From: Phycisphaerae bacterium
GTDB lineage: Bacteria; Planctomycetota; Phycisphaerae; UBA1845; Fen-1342
Assembly: GCA_020058145.1 (NCBI GenBank)
Contig: JAGVEP010000433.1
Span: 1 to 9,701 of the forward strand
Reading direction: 5' to 3'
DNA: 9,701 nucleotides
The translations under genes and the position numbers were made by a program. This document shows positions 1 to 5,668 of this stretch, piece after piece. A model generated the notes under the pieces. The model saw only the letters and a program-made list of their open reading frames with translations, had not been told where the DNA came from and did no database searches. Positions within the stretch are counted from its first letter, which is position 1; each line of letters starts with the position of its first letter.

Positions 1-123
1 CAGGCGGTGCGCTGCGGTCGTGTCTACGCGCTCGTCGGTTCGCAGCATTTCGTGCTCGGCCCGCGCGTGGCGCAGACGTTTGAGGCGCTGTGCCGTGTCA
101 TTTCGGACGACGGACATGAGTGA
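1..123 (+). CDS. ABC transporter substrate-binding protein, C-terminal end (partial)
   Basis: The window opens inside a reading frame that gives 40 codons and stops at TGA 121-123. The visible tail contains GRVYALVGSQHFVLGPRV followed by an amphipathic helix (AQTFEALCRVI). This resembles the last strand and helix of BtuF/FepB-type periplasmic binding proteins, where a conserved G-R-V-Y segment is followed by a G-P-R and a closing helix. Such proteins capture a metal chelate or cobalamin outside the inner membrane and deliver it to the permease. The neighbour supports the call: the next gene is an ABC ATPase of the matching class, and its ATG lies inside the end of this gene (8-base overlap). 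Only the end is visible, so the ligand and signal peptide cannot be judged. Confidence 0.62.
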   Translation, partial: QAVRCGRVYALVGSQHFVLGPRVAQTFEALCRVISDDGHE

Positions 124-934
124 GGCAGCCGCGATCCGCGCCGCCGACGACTGTCTGGAATGCCGCGATCTGTGCATCTCGCGCGCCGGTCGCACGGTCG
201 TTCGCGACGTGAGCTTCGCCCTGCGGCAGGGCGAATGCCTGTCGCTGGTCGGCCCCAACGGGTCCGGCAAGAGCACCCTCCTGTTGGCGTTGTTGGGGCT
301 GATCCCGGTCCAATGCGGCACGGTTCTACTCGCGGGCCGCGACTTGCGCGGGCTCGCGGCTCGCGAGCGCGGGCGGCTGGCGGCTTACCTGCCGCAACTT
401 CTGGAGCGCGCCCCTGCACTCCCCGTGTCTGACGTGGTGGCCGGCGGGCGCTATCCGCACAGCGGCCCAGTTCGCCGTCTGGCCGCCGCGGACCAGGCCG
501 TCGTCGCAGCGGCCATCGCCCGCTGTGGCCTGAGCGAACTTGTCGAGCGGCCCTTCAACACCCTCAGCGGCGGCGAGCGTCAGAAAACGCTGCTCGCGGC
601 GGCCATCGCGCAAGACCCGCTCGTGCTGCTGCTTGACGAACCAAGCACCGCGCTCGATCCGTCCTACCAACTCGAACTCGTGCACATCCTGCGGGCCTGG
701 TGCCGCGACCGCCGCAGCCTGCTCGTCGTCAGCCACGATTTGCTGCTGCCCGCCGCACTCGGCGGCCGAGTGCTCGCGCTGCGCGAGGGACGCCTCGTCG
801 CCGACGGCCCAGCGGAACAAGTGCTCGCACCTCAGACGTTGGCGCAAATCTACGGAGCCCACTTTGATACGCTGACCACGTCCGCGGGACTGCGCATCGC
901 GCTGCCGGCCTGGTGGTCGGATCCGCTCCCGTAG
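116..934 (+). CDS. ABC transporter ATP-binding protein, FecE/BtuD-type
   Basis: This 272-residue ATPase energises uptake of an iron chelate, haem or cobalamin. All nucleotide-binding motifs are intact: Walker A GPNGSGKST (46-54), Q-loop in YLPQ (Q94), signature LSGGERQ (150-156), Walker B LVLLLDEP (169-176), D-loop STALD (177-181) and switch histidine H207 in VSHD. The length fits FecE/BtuD. I start it at ATG 116, which overlaps the binding-protein gene by 8 bases (ATGAGTGA) and suggests translational coupling. The frame stays open further upstream, but that stretch is the binding-protein gene read in another frame. No permease lies downstream, so a FecCD-type permease should be upstream, outside the window. 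The TAG stop is part of a palindromic element. The class is secure; the substrate is not. Confidence 0.93.
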   Translation: MSEAAAIRAADDCLECRDLCISRAGRTVVRDVSFALRQGECLSLVGPNGSGKSTLLLALLGLIPVQCGTVLLAGRDLRGLAARERGRLAAYLPQLLERAPALPVSDVVAGGRYPHSGPVRRLAAADQAVVAAAIARCGLSELVERPFNTLSGGERQKTLLAAAIAQDPLVLLLDEPSTALDPSYQLELVHILRAWCRDRRSLLVVSHDLLLPAALGGRVLALREGRLVADGPAEQVLAPQTLAQIYGAHFDTLTTSAGLRIALPAWWSDPLP

Positions 935-952
935 GGCGGGCTCGGCCCGCCG
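931..952 (+). repeat. GTAG-palindrome element at the ATPase stop codon
   Basis: GTAG is followed by a perfect 7-bp inverted repeat, GGCGGGC (935-941) and GCCCGCC (945-951), with a TCG loop. The TAG of the GTAG is the stop codon of the ABC ATPase. Similar GTAG-plus-palindrome elements occur at 1564-1588, 2842-2862, 7722-7807 and 9678-9701. It could act as a 3'-end hairpin, but there is no T-run, so a canonical intrinsic terminator is not supported. Confidence 0.7.
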
Positions 953-981
953 ATTGGGAGGGGAGAACCGCCGACCTCCAA

Positions 982-1003
982 CGTCGCTCACGGGGGAGCG
1001 ACG
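982..1003. repeat. 8-bp inverted repeat between convergent genes
   Basis: CGTCGCTC (982-989) pairs perfectly with GAGCGACG (996-1003) around a six-base loop, ACGGGG. With the palindrome at 931-952 it fills the 89-bp gap between the ABC ATPase and the convergent HYExAFE gene. It has no T-run on either strand. Its position suggests a bidirectional 3'-end structure or a second dispersed palindrome family. Confidence 0.6.
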
Positions 1004-1023
1004 CTACACGCTCCGCCCGCCGC

Positions 1024-1527
1024 TCACAACCAATCCGCAATCGGCCGGGCGTGGCGCGCAAACTCCTCCACCGGCAGATTCACCGTCCCCCACTTCGGGC
1101 TACGCGTGCGGGCACCCCCGATGTACTCGTCCAGTGCCACGCCCGCAAACACGTAGCGGTCCCCGTGGAAAATGTGGACGATTTCCGCCGGCGGCTCGCC
1201 CACGGCGTCCAGCCGATACGCGAACACGAGCAAGGCCGCGAAGCCGTGCCCGAAAACCTCCTGCCACTGCCGCAGGCCGTCGAGGTCGGCCTGTGTGACC
1301 CAGTTTTCCCAAGCCGGCCGGCTTTGTCCGGCCCGTGCCACCCAGCGGCGGCCCTTGACATCCACCAGCCAATTCGTGCCCCCCGTAGAATAAACGATGA
1401 AATCAAAGCTCTTCAGCTTGGCGTCGCGAAAGGCGGCCCGCTTGGCTTCATCGACCGCCACGTAGGGTATCTGCCGGTTGCGGAGGTAGTGCTCGAACGC
1501 GGCTTCATAGTCGTTGTGACTTTTCAC
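1024..1527 (-). CDS. HYExAFE-family protein, putative PD-(D/E)XK nuclease fold
   Basis: This 167-residue protein begins SHNDYEAAFEHYLR, matching the motif that names the HYExAFE family, which I know as a planctomycete family of unknown function. The pattern fits a PD-(D/E)XK nuclease-like core: a helix glutamate (E8 or E12), D42 in SFDFIVYS, then D56-V-K58 in LVDVKGRR, followed by a helix with W76 and Q79. I chose GTG at 1525-1527 because GGAG lies 7 bases upstream and the protein then begins just before the family motif. A GTG 21 bases further upstream (1546-1548) is in frame but lacks a ribosome-binding site and abuts the palindromic repeat. purN lies upstream on the same strand, 66 bp away, so co-transcription is possible. 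The family call is good; nuclease activity is inferred from the residue pattern only. Confidence 0.8.
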   Translation of the reverse strand: MKSHNDYEAAFEHYLRNRQIPYVAVDEAKRAAFRDAKLKSFDFIVYSTGGTNWLVDVKGRRWVARAGQSRPAWENWVTQADLDGLRQWQEVFGHGFAALLVFAYRLDAVGEPPAEIVHIFHGDRYVFAGVALDEYIGGARTRSPKWGTVNLPVEEFARHARPIADWL

Positions 1528-1534
1528 AGCACCA

Positions 1535-1538
1535 CTCC
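1535..1538 (-). promoter_or_regulatory. Ribosome-binding site that decides the HYExAFE start
   Basis: GGAG on the minus strand ends 7 bases before the GTG at 1525-1527. The longer candidate starting at 1548 has no such sequence, so this site favours the shorter protein. Confidence 0.6.
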
Positions 1539-1550
1539 GCGACGACACAC

Positions 1551-1588
1551 TACCGGCCGGCGTGTAGCGGCCGGGCTCCGTACCGGCC
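1551..1588 (+). repeat. GTAG-palindrome element between purN and the HYExAFE gene
   Basis: A full element starts at GTAG 1564-1567 and folds as GGCCGG (1569-1574), an 8-base loop GCTCCGTA, and CCGGCC (1583-1588). Just before it, TACCGGCC (1551-1558) plus a five-base linker looks like the tail of a preceding copy, so this is about one and a third units of the array at 7738-7807. It lies in the purN to HYExAFE gap on the strand opposite to both genes. Here the TAG is not a gene stop. Confidence 0.72.
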
Positions 1589-1593
1589 TGACC

Positions 1594-2226
1594 TCAACGA
1601 AACGTCCGCAGCCAAGCGAGCCCCCGGTCGGCGACCTGCTGAATCACCTGCGGGTAAAGCTCCCGCTCGGCAATGCCGACACGCTCGGCCAAAGTCTCGG
1701 CCGTATCGTCCGGTCGCACCGGCACGCGCGCCTGGGCGACAATCGGCCCGTGGTCGTACTGGTTGTCCGCAAGGTGTACGGTGCAGCCGCTCTCCGTCTC
1801 CCCCGCCGCGAGCACCGCCTCGTGTACATGCCGCCCGTAAAACCCCCGGCCGCCGTAGCGCGGCAACAAAGCGGGGTGAATATTCAGCACACGCCCCGCG
1901 TACCGCGCCGGAATCCGCCAAAAACAGAGGAACCCGGCGAGCAACGCCAACTCCACCCCGGCGCCCGCGAGTACGGCGGTGATGGCGGCGGAAAAAGCGC
2001 CGTCGTCCGCATGATCCCGCCGACGGATGACCGTCACGGGCAGGCCCGCCGCCCGGGCCAGTTCCACGCCCCGCACCGTGCCACGCGAGCTGATCACCTG
2101 TCGCAATTCCGCACCGCGCAAGCGACCGTCGCGTAGGTGGGCGAGCAAATTCTCCAGCGTGGACCCCCCGCCCGAGATCAACACGCCGAGCTTCAAGACC
2201 TCGCGGCTGGTCGGCTGACTATTCAC
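1594..2226 (-). CDS. purN: Phosphoribosylglycinamide formyltransferase PurN
   Basis: The enzyme transfers the formyl group of 10-formyl-tetrahydrofolate to glycinamide ribonucleotide in de novo purine synthesis. The 210-residue product has the N-terminal Rossmann-like strand with SGGGSTLENLL (19-28) for phosphoribosyl binding. It keeps the catalytic triad of the family: N115 and H117 in LNIHPALLP, and D158 in NQYDHGPIVAQ. The segment RYGGRGFYGRHVHEAV (123-138) matches the variant form seen in several non-proteobacterial PurN proteins. I chose GTG at 2224-2226 because GAGG sits 6 bases upstream; the open frame continues to 2385 but reads as non-conserved, proline- and arginine-rich sequence. 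Length fits the family (about 190-220). No other pur gene is in the window. Confidence 0.93.
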   Translation of the reverse strand: MNSQPTSREVLKLGVLISGGGSTLENLLAHLRDGRLRGAELRQVISSRGTVRGVELARAAGLPVTVIRRRDHADDGAFSAAITAVLAGAGVELALLAGFLCFWRIPARYAGRVLNIHPALLPRYGGRGFYGRHVHEAVLAAGETESGCTVHLADNQYDHGPIVAQARVPVRPDDTAETLAERVGIAERELYPQVIQQVADRGLAWLRTFR

Positions 2227-2232
2227 CCGGTG

Positions 2233-2236
2233 CCTC
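2233..2236 (-). promoter_or_regulatory. Ribosome-binding site that decides the purN start
   Basis: GAGG on the minus strand lies 6 bases before the GTG at 2224-2226. The TTG closer to the conserved core (codon 11) has GAGG only two bases away, which is too close. Confidence 0.5.
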
Positions 2237-2310
2237 GGAACGTCCCGTAACCGTTCCTGCCTCGCGACGGGAACTATCCCGCGACCAGTAGGCAGGCTTG
2301 ATGAACACGA

Positions 2311-2316
2311 TACAAT
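2311..2316 (+). promoter_or_regulatory. Candidate -10 element in the purN / membrane-gene divergent gap
   Basis: TACAAT, one mismatch from TATAAT, lies in the only AT-rich patch (about 2300-2330) of the 204-bp gap between the divergent purN and membrane-protein genes. I find no good -35 at the right distance, and the same patch read on the minus strand could instead serve purN. Treat this as a location for promoter activity rather than a defined promoter. Confidence 0.25.
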
Positions 2317-2368
2317 ACTACTGATAAGAGCGGCAACCCCCGGCGGCGGGGGCGCCGGAATTCTGACC

Positions 2369-2383
2369 GCGGGTGCAACCCGC
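2369..2383. repeat. Palindrome GCGGGT-GCA-ACCCGC
   Basis: A perfect 6-bp inverted repeat with a 3-base loop lies 47 bp upstream of the membrane-protein gene. The 13-base core CGGGTGCAACCCG recurs identically at 2844-2856, just downstream of the same gene, so the gene is bracketed by two copies. Confidence 0.65.
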
Positions 2384-2430
2384 ACGACCGGTCACGGAAA
2401 CGCGCGAGCATATGGATAAGGGGCAGTGTG

Positions 2431-2835
2431 GTGGCGTCTAAGCTCAACACCTATGAAAACCAGGCCAAACTGAGCGTCGTCCTGGGCATCGTCGGCAGCG
2501 CGGCGCTCCTCGGCGTCGTCGTGATGATGCGCAAGAATTTCGACGTCGGGACCTTCTATACCACCTACAACACCCGCAGCCTCTGGCTGCCGCTGCTGGG
2601 CAGCGGTCTGCTCGTCGGCCTGGGAGCCGGCGCAGCCGGATTCTTCATGGCCCTCAACAGCGCCGGCCAGCGGCGAAATACCCAATCGAGCCTGGCCTGG
2701 AAAGGCTTCTTCCTCAACGCGATCGTCATCACCGGCCTGCTCGCCGCCGGAACATTCTTCTATTTCACGAGAAACTCGGTCACCATAGAGTCGAGGACGG
2801 CGGCGGTGCCGACGGTGCTGGTCAAAAACGCCTGA
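2431..2835 (+). CDS. Small three-helix membrane protein of unknown function
   Basis: I do not recognise this 134-residue protein. It has three hydrophobic segments, at about 14-33 (LSVVLGIVGSAALLGVVVMM), 52-75 (a glycine/leucine-rich stretch ending AGFFMAL) and 92-112 (GFFLNAIVITGLLAAGTFFYF). The loop between segments 1 and 2 is polar and aromatic (FDVGTFYTTYNTRS), and a basic loop QRRNTQSS lies before segment 3. A short polar tail (IESRTAAVPTVLVKNA) ends the protein. Two adjacent GTG codons could start it: 2428 and 2431. AAGGGG (2418-2423) sits 7 bases before the second, which I prefer. It is monocistronic, divergent from purN and convergent with tadA, and flanked on both sides by the same palindrome. 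Codon use looks normal for the window, so I take it as a real gene. Confidence 0.75.
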   Translation: MASKLNTYENQAKLSVVLGIVGSAALLGVVVMMRKNFDVGTFYTTYNTRSLWLPLLGSGLLVGLGAGAAGFFMALNSAGQRRNTQSSLAWKGFFLNAIVITGLLAAGTFFYFTRNSVTIESRTAAVPTVLVKNA

Positions 2836-2841
2836 CAGCTC

Positions 2842-2862
2842 GGCGGGTGCAACCCGGCCTAC
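2842..2862 (-). repeat. GTAG-palindrome element at the tadA stop codon
   Basis: On the minus strand GTAG (2862-2859) is followed by GC and then CGGGT-TGC-ACCCG (2856-2844). The TAG is the tadA stop codon. The stem is 5 bp, weaker than in the other copies, and its core is identical to the palindrome at 2369-2383. It lies in the short convergent gap between the membrane-protein gene and tadA. Confidence 0.55.
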
Positions 2863-3341
2863 TTTTCACCCAGTTCGCGCCGACGCCGAAAGAACGCGCG
2901 GAGCAATTCGGCGGCCGGCTCGGCCAGTACGCCCAGCACCGTCTCTACGCGGTGGTTCAGCCGGGGGTCTTGTGTGATTTGGTACAACGAGCCGCAGGCA
3001 CCGGCTTTCGAGTCCGGTGCGGCGTAGACCAGCCGCGCCAGCCGCGCCAGGATTAGCGCCCCGGCACACATCGTGCATGGCTCCAGCGTGACGTACAGTG
3101 TGCAAGCGTCGAGTCGCCACTGGCCGAGGTACTCCGCCGCCGCGGTCACAGCGAGCATTTCGGCGTGCGCCGTCGGGTCGTGCAGCTTCTCTCGCTGGTT
3201 GTACCCGCGCCCGATGATCCGGCCCTCATGAACGACTACGGCGCCGACGGGCACGTCCTCGCTGTCGAGCGCGCGGCGGGCGAGTTCGAGCGCTGCCTGC
3301 ATGAACCGACGGTCGATTTCATCTGGGTGCAATCCCAGCAT
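2859..3341 (-). CDS. tadA: tRNA-specific adenosine deaminase TadA
   Basis: TadA converts A34 to inosine in the anticodon of tRNA-Arg(ACG), allowing one tRNA to read CGU, CGC and CGA codons. The 160-residue protein shows the full cytidine-deaminase-like zinc site: H59 and catalytic E61 in TAHAEML, and C89 and C92 in LEPCTMCAGAL. DVPVGAVVV (29-37) and NHRVETVLGVL (129-139) are also typical of TadA. The C-terminus is basic (FRRRREL), as expected for tRNA contact. I start at ATG 3339-3341, giving the usual short N-terminal lead-in; no strong ribosome-binding site precedes it. M14 is a less likely alternative. It is divergent from the cyclodeaminase-family gene, with 76 bp between the starts. Guanine deaminases share the fold, but HAE/PCTMC with this length and basic tail favours TadA. 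Confidence 0.93.
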   Translation of the reverse strand: MLGLHPDEIDRRFMQAALELARRALDSEDVPVGAVVVHEGRIIGRGYNQREKLHDPTAHAEMLAVTAAAEYLGQWRLDACTLYVTLEPCTMCAGALILARLARLVYAAPDSKAGACGSLYQITQDPRLNHRVETVLGVLAEPAAELLRAFFRRRRELGEK

Positions 3342-3374
3342 GGGGCACCATTTCCCTCATTACATAGCCCGCGC

Positions 3375-3380
3375 TATTAT
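3375..3380 (+). promoter_or_regulatory. Candidate -10 element before the cyclodeaminase-family gene
   Basis: TATTAT, one mismatch from TATAAT, stands out in the 76-bp divergent gap. It lies 37 bp before the chosen GTG start, a plausible leader length. The sequence at the expected -35 position (TTCCCT, 3352-3357) is poor, so support is weak. Confidence 0.3.
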
Positions 3381-3405
3381 GCCCGGCGTCCCTCAGCCCC
3401 GATAT

Positions 3406-3409
3406 GGAG
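3406..3409 (+). promoter_or_regulatory. Ribosome-binding site that decides the cyclodeaminase-family start
   Basis: GGAG lies 8 bases before the GTG at 3418-3420. The in-frame ATGs at 3301, 3340 and 3379 have no such site, and the extra residues they would add do not resemble the family. Confidence 0.55.
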
Positions 3410-3417
3410 CCTGCCCA

Positions 3418-3987
3418 GTGGCCAACGCGTCTTTGCTGAATCTGACCGTCGATCAATTCCTGACCCGCCTGGCGTCCGACGCCCCGACACCCGGCGGCGG
3501 GAGCGTGGCCGCGCTCACCGGGGCGCTAGCGGCCGGCCTCGGCCAGATGGTCTGTGCCTTTACCGTCGGCAAGCCGAAGTTCGCCGCCGTAGAGCCCCAG
3601 GTCCGTGACCTCGCCGAGCGCCTGCGGCGTGCCGCCGAGCTGTTTCGCGCCCTGGTCGACGAGGACGCCGCCGCGTATGACGTGTTGAGCGCGGCTCTGA
3701 AGTTGGACCGATCCGATCCGCAGCGCCAAGAGCGCGTCGCCCAGGCCGCCGCGCTCGCGGGTACCGTTCCGCTCGAGACCGCCACGCTGAGCGCGAACGT
3801 ACTGTCTGACTTGGCGCATTTGCGAAAGATCGCTAATCCACTCCTGAGCAGCGACGTCGTGGCCGCCACGCACCTGGCCCAGGCCGCCCAGGACGCCGCC
3901 GCGGCGAATGTGCAGGCGAATTTGGCGTTGATGCGCCCCGCGGACGCGCAGCAGATCGCGGCGCAACTGGAGGCGCTCAGCCGCTAA
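3418..3987 (+). CDS. Cyclodeaminase/cyclohydrolase family protein (FTCD C-terminal domain, FchA-like)
   Basis: This 189-residue, all-helical protein matches the C-terminal domain of formiminotransferase-cyclodeaminase, which also occurs alone as methenyl-tetrahydrofolate cyclohydrolase (FchA) in some bacteria. The family signature APTPGGGSVAAL (22-33) is intact, followed by DEDAAAYDVL (81-90) and the folate-pocket region around IANPLLSSDVVAA (138-150) and NVQANLALM (164-172). Stand-alone family members are about 200 residues, so this appears complete. The formiminotransferase domain is absent, so histidine degradation cannot be inferred from this gene alone. It interconverts 5,10-methenyl-THF with formimino- or 10-formyl-THF; the latter is the PurN donor, though purN lies in a separate unit 1.2 kb away. 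The start is GTG 3418, set by GGAG 8 bases upstream. Its TAA overlaps the TAG of the convergent glycosyltransferase gene. Confidence 0.85.
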   Translation: MANASLLNLTVDQFLTRLASDAPTPGGGSVAALTGALAAGLGQMVCAFTVGKPKFAAVEPQVRDLAERLRRAAELFRALVDEDAAAYDVLSAALKLDRSDPQRQERVAQAAALAGTVPLETATLSANVLSDLAHLRKIANPLLSSDVVAATHLAQAAQDAAAANVQANLALMRPADAQQIAAQLEALSR

Positions 3988-5501
3988 GCCGGCGCAGCCC
4001 CCCGCCGCGACAGCCAGCGCGTGTAGAAAGTCTGAAAGGCGACGTAGGCGTAGCCGACGATGAAAATCAGCAGGAACGGCAGCGCCATCGAGACCCGCTC
4101 GAACCAGTTGTCGAAGAGCAACAGCGCCGCCGCACAGCCGGTTAGATACAGCGCCATGACCAGCTCCACCCAGGCCTGCCAGTTCTTCTTGAGCTGGAAA
4201 GCACCCAGGCGGCGGCGCCAATCCGTGCTGCCGCTGACCGCATCGCCAAATTTCGGCGTGCGGACAAACTCGCCGGTCTGACCGAAAAAGCCGTCGAGGG
4301 TGGCGATGGCGTTATTGAACGCGATGCCGATGCCCACCGCCATCAGGGTCGGCACGTGTCGCAAGCCGTACAGCCAACCGCGGCGGAGTTCGTGCTGGCT
4401 GACGATGTAAAACGCCGTCGTCGACCCGAACCCGATCACGAACAGCAGCAACTCAAACCAGAGGACCCACGGCGACTGCGGCTTGCTGAGCGCCAATTTA
4501 GCCAGCAGCGCCGGCCCGACCAGCAAACTCAGCAGCACCACCAGGACGTAAACCGCCCCGCTGCTCAGATGAAAGAAAGCCTCCACCTTCACACGCCAAT
4601 TCGCGTCGCTCAGCAGGACGCGCGGCAAGAGTTTCACGCAGGTCTGAGCCCCGCCCTTGGTCCAGCGGTGCTGCTGGGCTTTGAAGGCGTTCATCTCCGG
4701 CGGCAACTCCGCGGGCGAGGTTAATTGCGGCAGGAAAACGAACTTCCACTTGCGAAGCCGGGCCCGGTACGACAGGTCCAGATCTTCGGTGAGCGTATCA
4801 TGCTGCCAGCCGCCAGCGTCCGCGATGGCGGTTTTCCGCCATACCCCCGCGGTCCCATTGAAGCTCATGAACCGCCCGGTGCGATTGCGTGCGGTGTGCT
4901 CGATGACGAAATGCCCGTCGAGCAAGATCGCCTGGGCCTGGGTCAGCAGCGACAGGTCGCGGTTCAGGTGCTCCCAGCGCGTCTGAACCATGCCCACGCG
5001 CGGGTCCGTGAAGTAATGAATGGTCTCTTTCAGGATATCCCGCGGCGGGATGAAGTCGGAGTCGAAGATCACGATGAATTCGCCCGTCGCGTATTTCGTG
5101 CCCTCTTCGAGCGCCCCGGCCTTGTAGCCGACCCGGTTCGAGCGGTGTCGGTACTCGATGTCGTGCCCGGCGGCCCGCAGGCGTTCGACCGTCTGCCGCG
5201 CGATTTCCTGGGTTTCGTCGATCGAATCGTCGAGTACCTGGATCTGCAGCCGGTCACCGGGATAGTCGATTTCGCAGGCCCGCTCGATGATCCGCTGCGC
5301 GACGTACTGCTCGTTAAACATCGGCAGTTGGACGGTCACCCGCGGCAGCTCCTCGAAGTGCTTCAGCGGCTGCGGGGCTTTGTGCCGCACGCCGTAGTAG
5401 AGCAGGACGAGGAAGTACCGGTGTGCCCCATAGATGCAGATCAGAGTCAGCACCGTGAGGTAGGCGAAGATAGCTACTTGTGCGAACGTATCGGTCTGCA
5501 T
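3984..5501 (-). CDS. Membrane GT2 glycosyltransferase, cellulose/mannan-synthase-like
   Basis: A 505-residue processive-type family 2 glycosyltransferase. An N-terminal membrane helix (about 7-36) precedes the cytoplasmic catalytic domain, which carries D91/D92 in VLDDSIDE, the DSD motif (147-149, sugar-nucleotide and metal binding), TEDLDL (238-243, catalytic base) and QQHRW (276-280, the QXXRW motif of processive synthases). Several C-terminal helices follow, at roughly 311-336, 346-367, 385-400, 446-464 and 472-492, which would form the glycan channel. This layout matches CslA-like mannan/glucan synthases rather than BcsA; I see no PilZ domain and no accompanying cellulose-synthesis genes. 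Substrate is therefore unknown. The ATG at 5501 has no clear ribosome-binding site. The gene is divergent from the LOG-family gene and ends in a 4-base overlap with the convergent gene at 3987. Confidence 0.88.
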   Translation of the reverse strand: MQTDTFAQVAIFAYLTVLTLICIYGAHRYFLVLLYYGVRHKAPQPLKHFEELPRVTVQLPMFNEQYVAQRIIERACEIDYPGDRLQIQVLDDSIDETQEIARQTVERLRAAGHDIEYRHRSNRVGYKAGALEEGTKYATGEFIVIFDSDFIPPRDILKETIHYFTDPRVGMVQTRWEHLNRDLSLLTQAQAILLDGHFVIEHTARNRTGRFMSFNGTAGVWRKTAIADAGGWQHDTLTEDLDLSYRARLRKWKFVFLPQLTSPAELPPEMNAFKAQQHRWTKGGAQTCVKLLPRVLLSDANWRVKVEAFFHLSSGAVYVLVVLLSLLVGPALLAKLALSKPQSPWVLWFELLLFVIGFGSTTAFYIVSQHELRRGWLYGLRHVPTLMAVGIGIAFNNAIATLDGFFGQTGEFVRTPKFGDAVSGSTDWRRRLGAFQLKKNWQAWVELVMALYLTGCAAALLLFDNWFERVSMALPFLLIFIVGYAYVAFQTFYTRWLSRRGAAPA

Positions 5502-5624
5502 GGACTGCCGGGCCCGCCAAGCGTATGCACGGTCATCGCTCGAATTCCAAACGGATTATGGTAGATAGGGCGGCCGGGCCGGTCAATGCGTCGCACCGCG
5601 ATTTCAATGGCCCCGCGGACGTGG

Positions 5625-5630
5625 TAGAAT
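5625..5630 (+). promoter_or_regulatory. Candidate -10 element before the LOG-family gene
   Basis: TAGAAT, one mismatch from TATAAT, lies 38 bp before the ATG at 5669, within the 167-bp gap between two divergent genes. The sequence 17 bp upstream of it (TTTCAA, 5602-5607) is a poor -35. Support is weak. Confidence 0.3.
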
Positions 5631-5662
5631 AGCCGATTCGCGACCGCCGAAAGCCGCGGTCT

Positions 5663-5667
5663 GGGAG
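5663..5667 (+). promoter_or_regulatory. Ribosome-binding site oddly close to the LOG-gene ATG
   Basis: GGGAG ends one base before the ATG at 5669-5671, too near for normal initiation, but 7 bases before an in-frame TTG at 5675-5677. Either the TTG is used or the ATG initiates by another route. Confidence 0.45.
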
Positions 5668-5668
5668 T

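Noticed and set aside
913..2136. 407-codon open frame on the plus strand
   Set aside because: It lies antisense to the HYExAFE gene and purN, both of which have clear family motifs; composition is the arginine/proline-rich pattern of antisense frames in GC-rich DNA.
2311..2316. Full sigma-70 promoter for the membrane-protein gene
   Set aside because: The -10 is fair but no -35 exists at 16-18 bp; kept only as a low-confidence -10.
4725..5564. 279-codon plus-strand frame
   Set aside because: Antisense to the catalytic domain of the GT2 gene; no recognisable motif or ribosome-binding site.
5571..5583. Possible further GTAG-palindrome copy near GGCCGGGCCGG
   Set aside because: The GTAG is separated from the GC block and the inverted repeat is too short and irregular to count.
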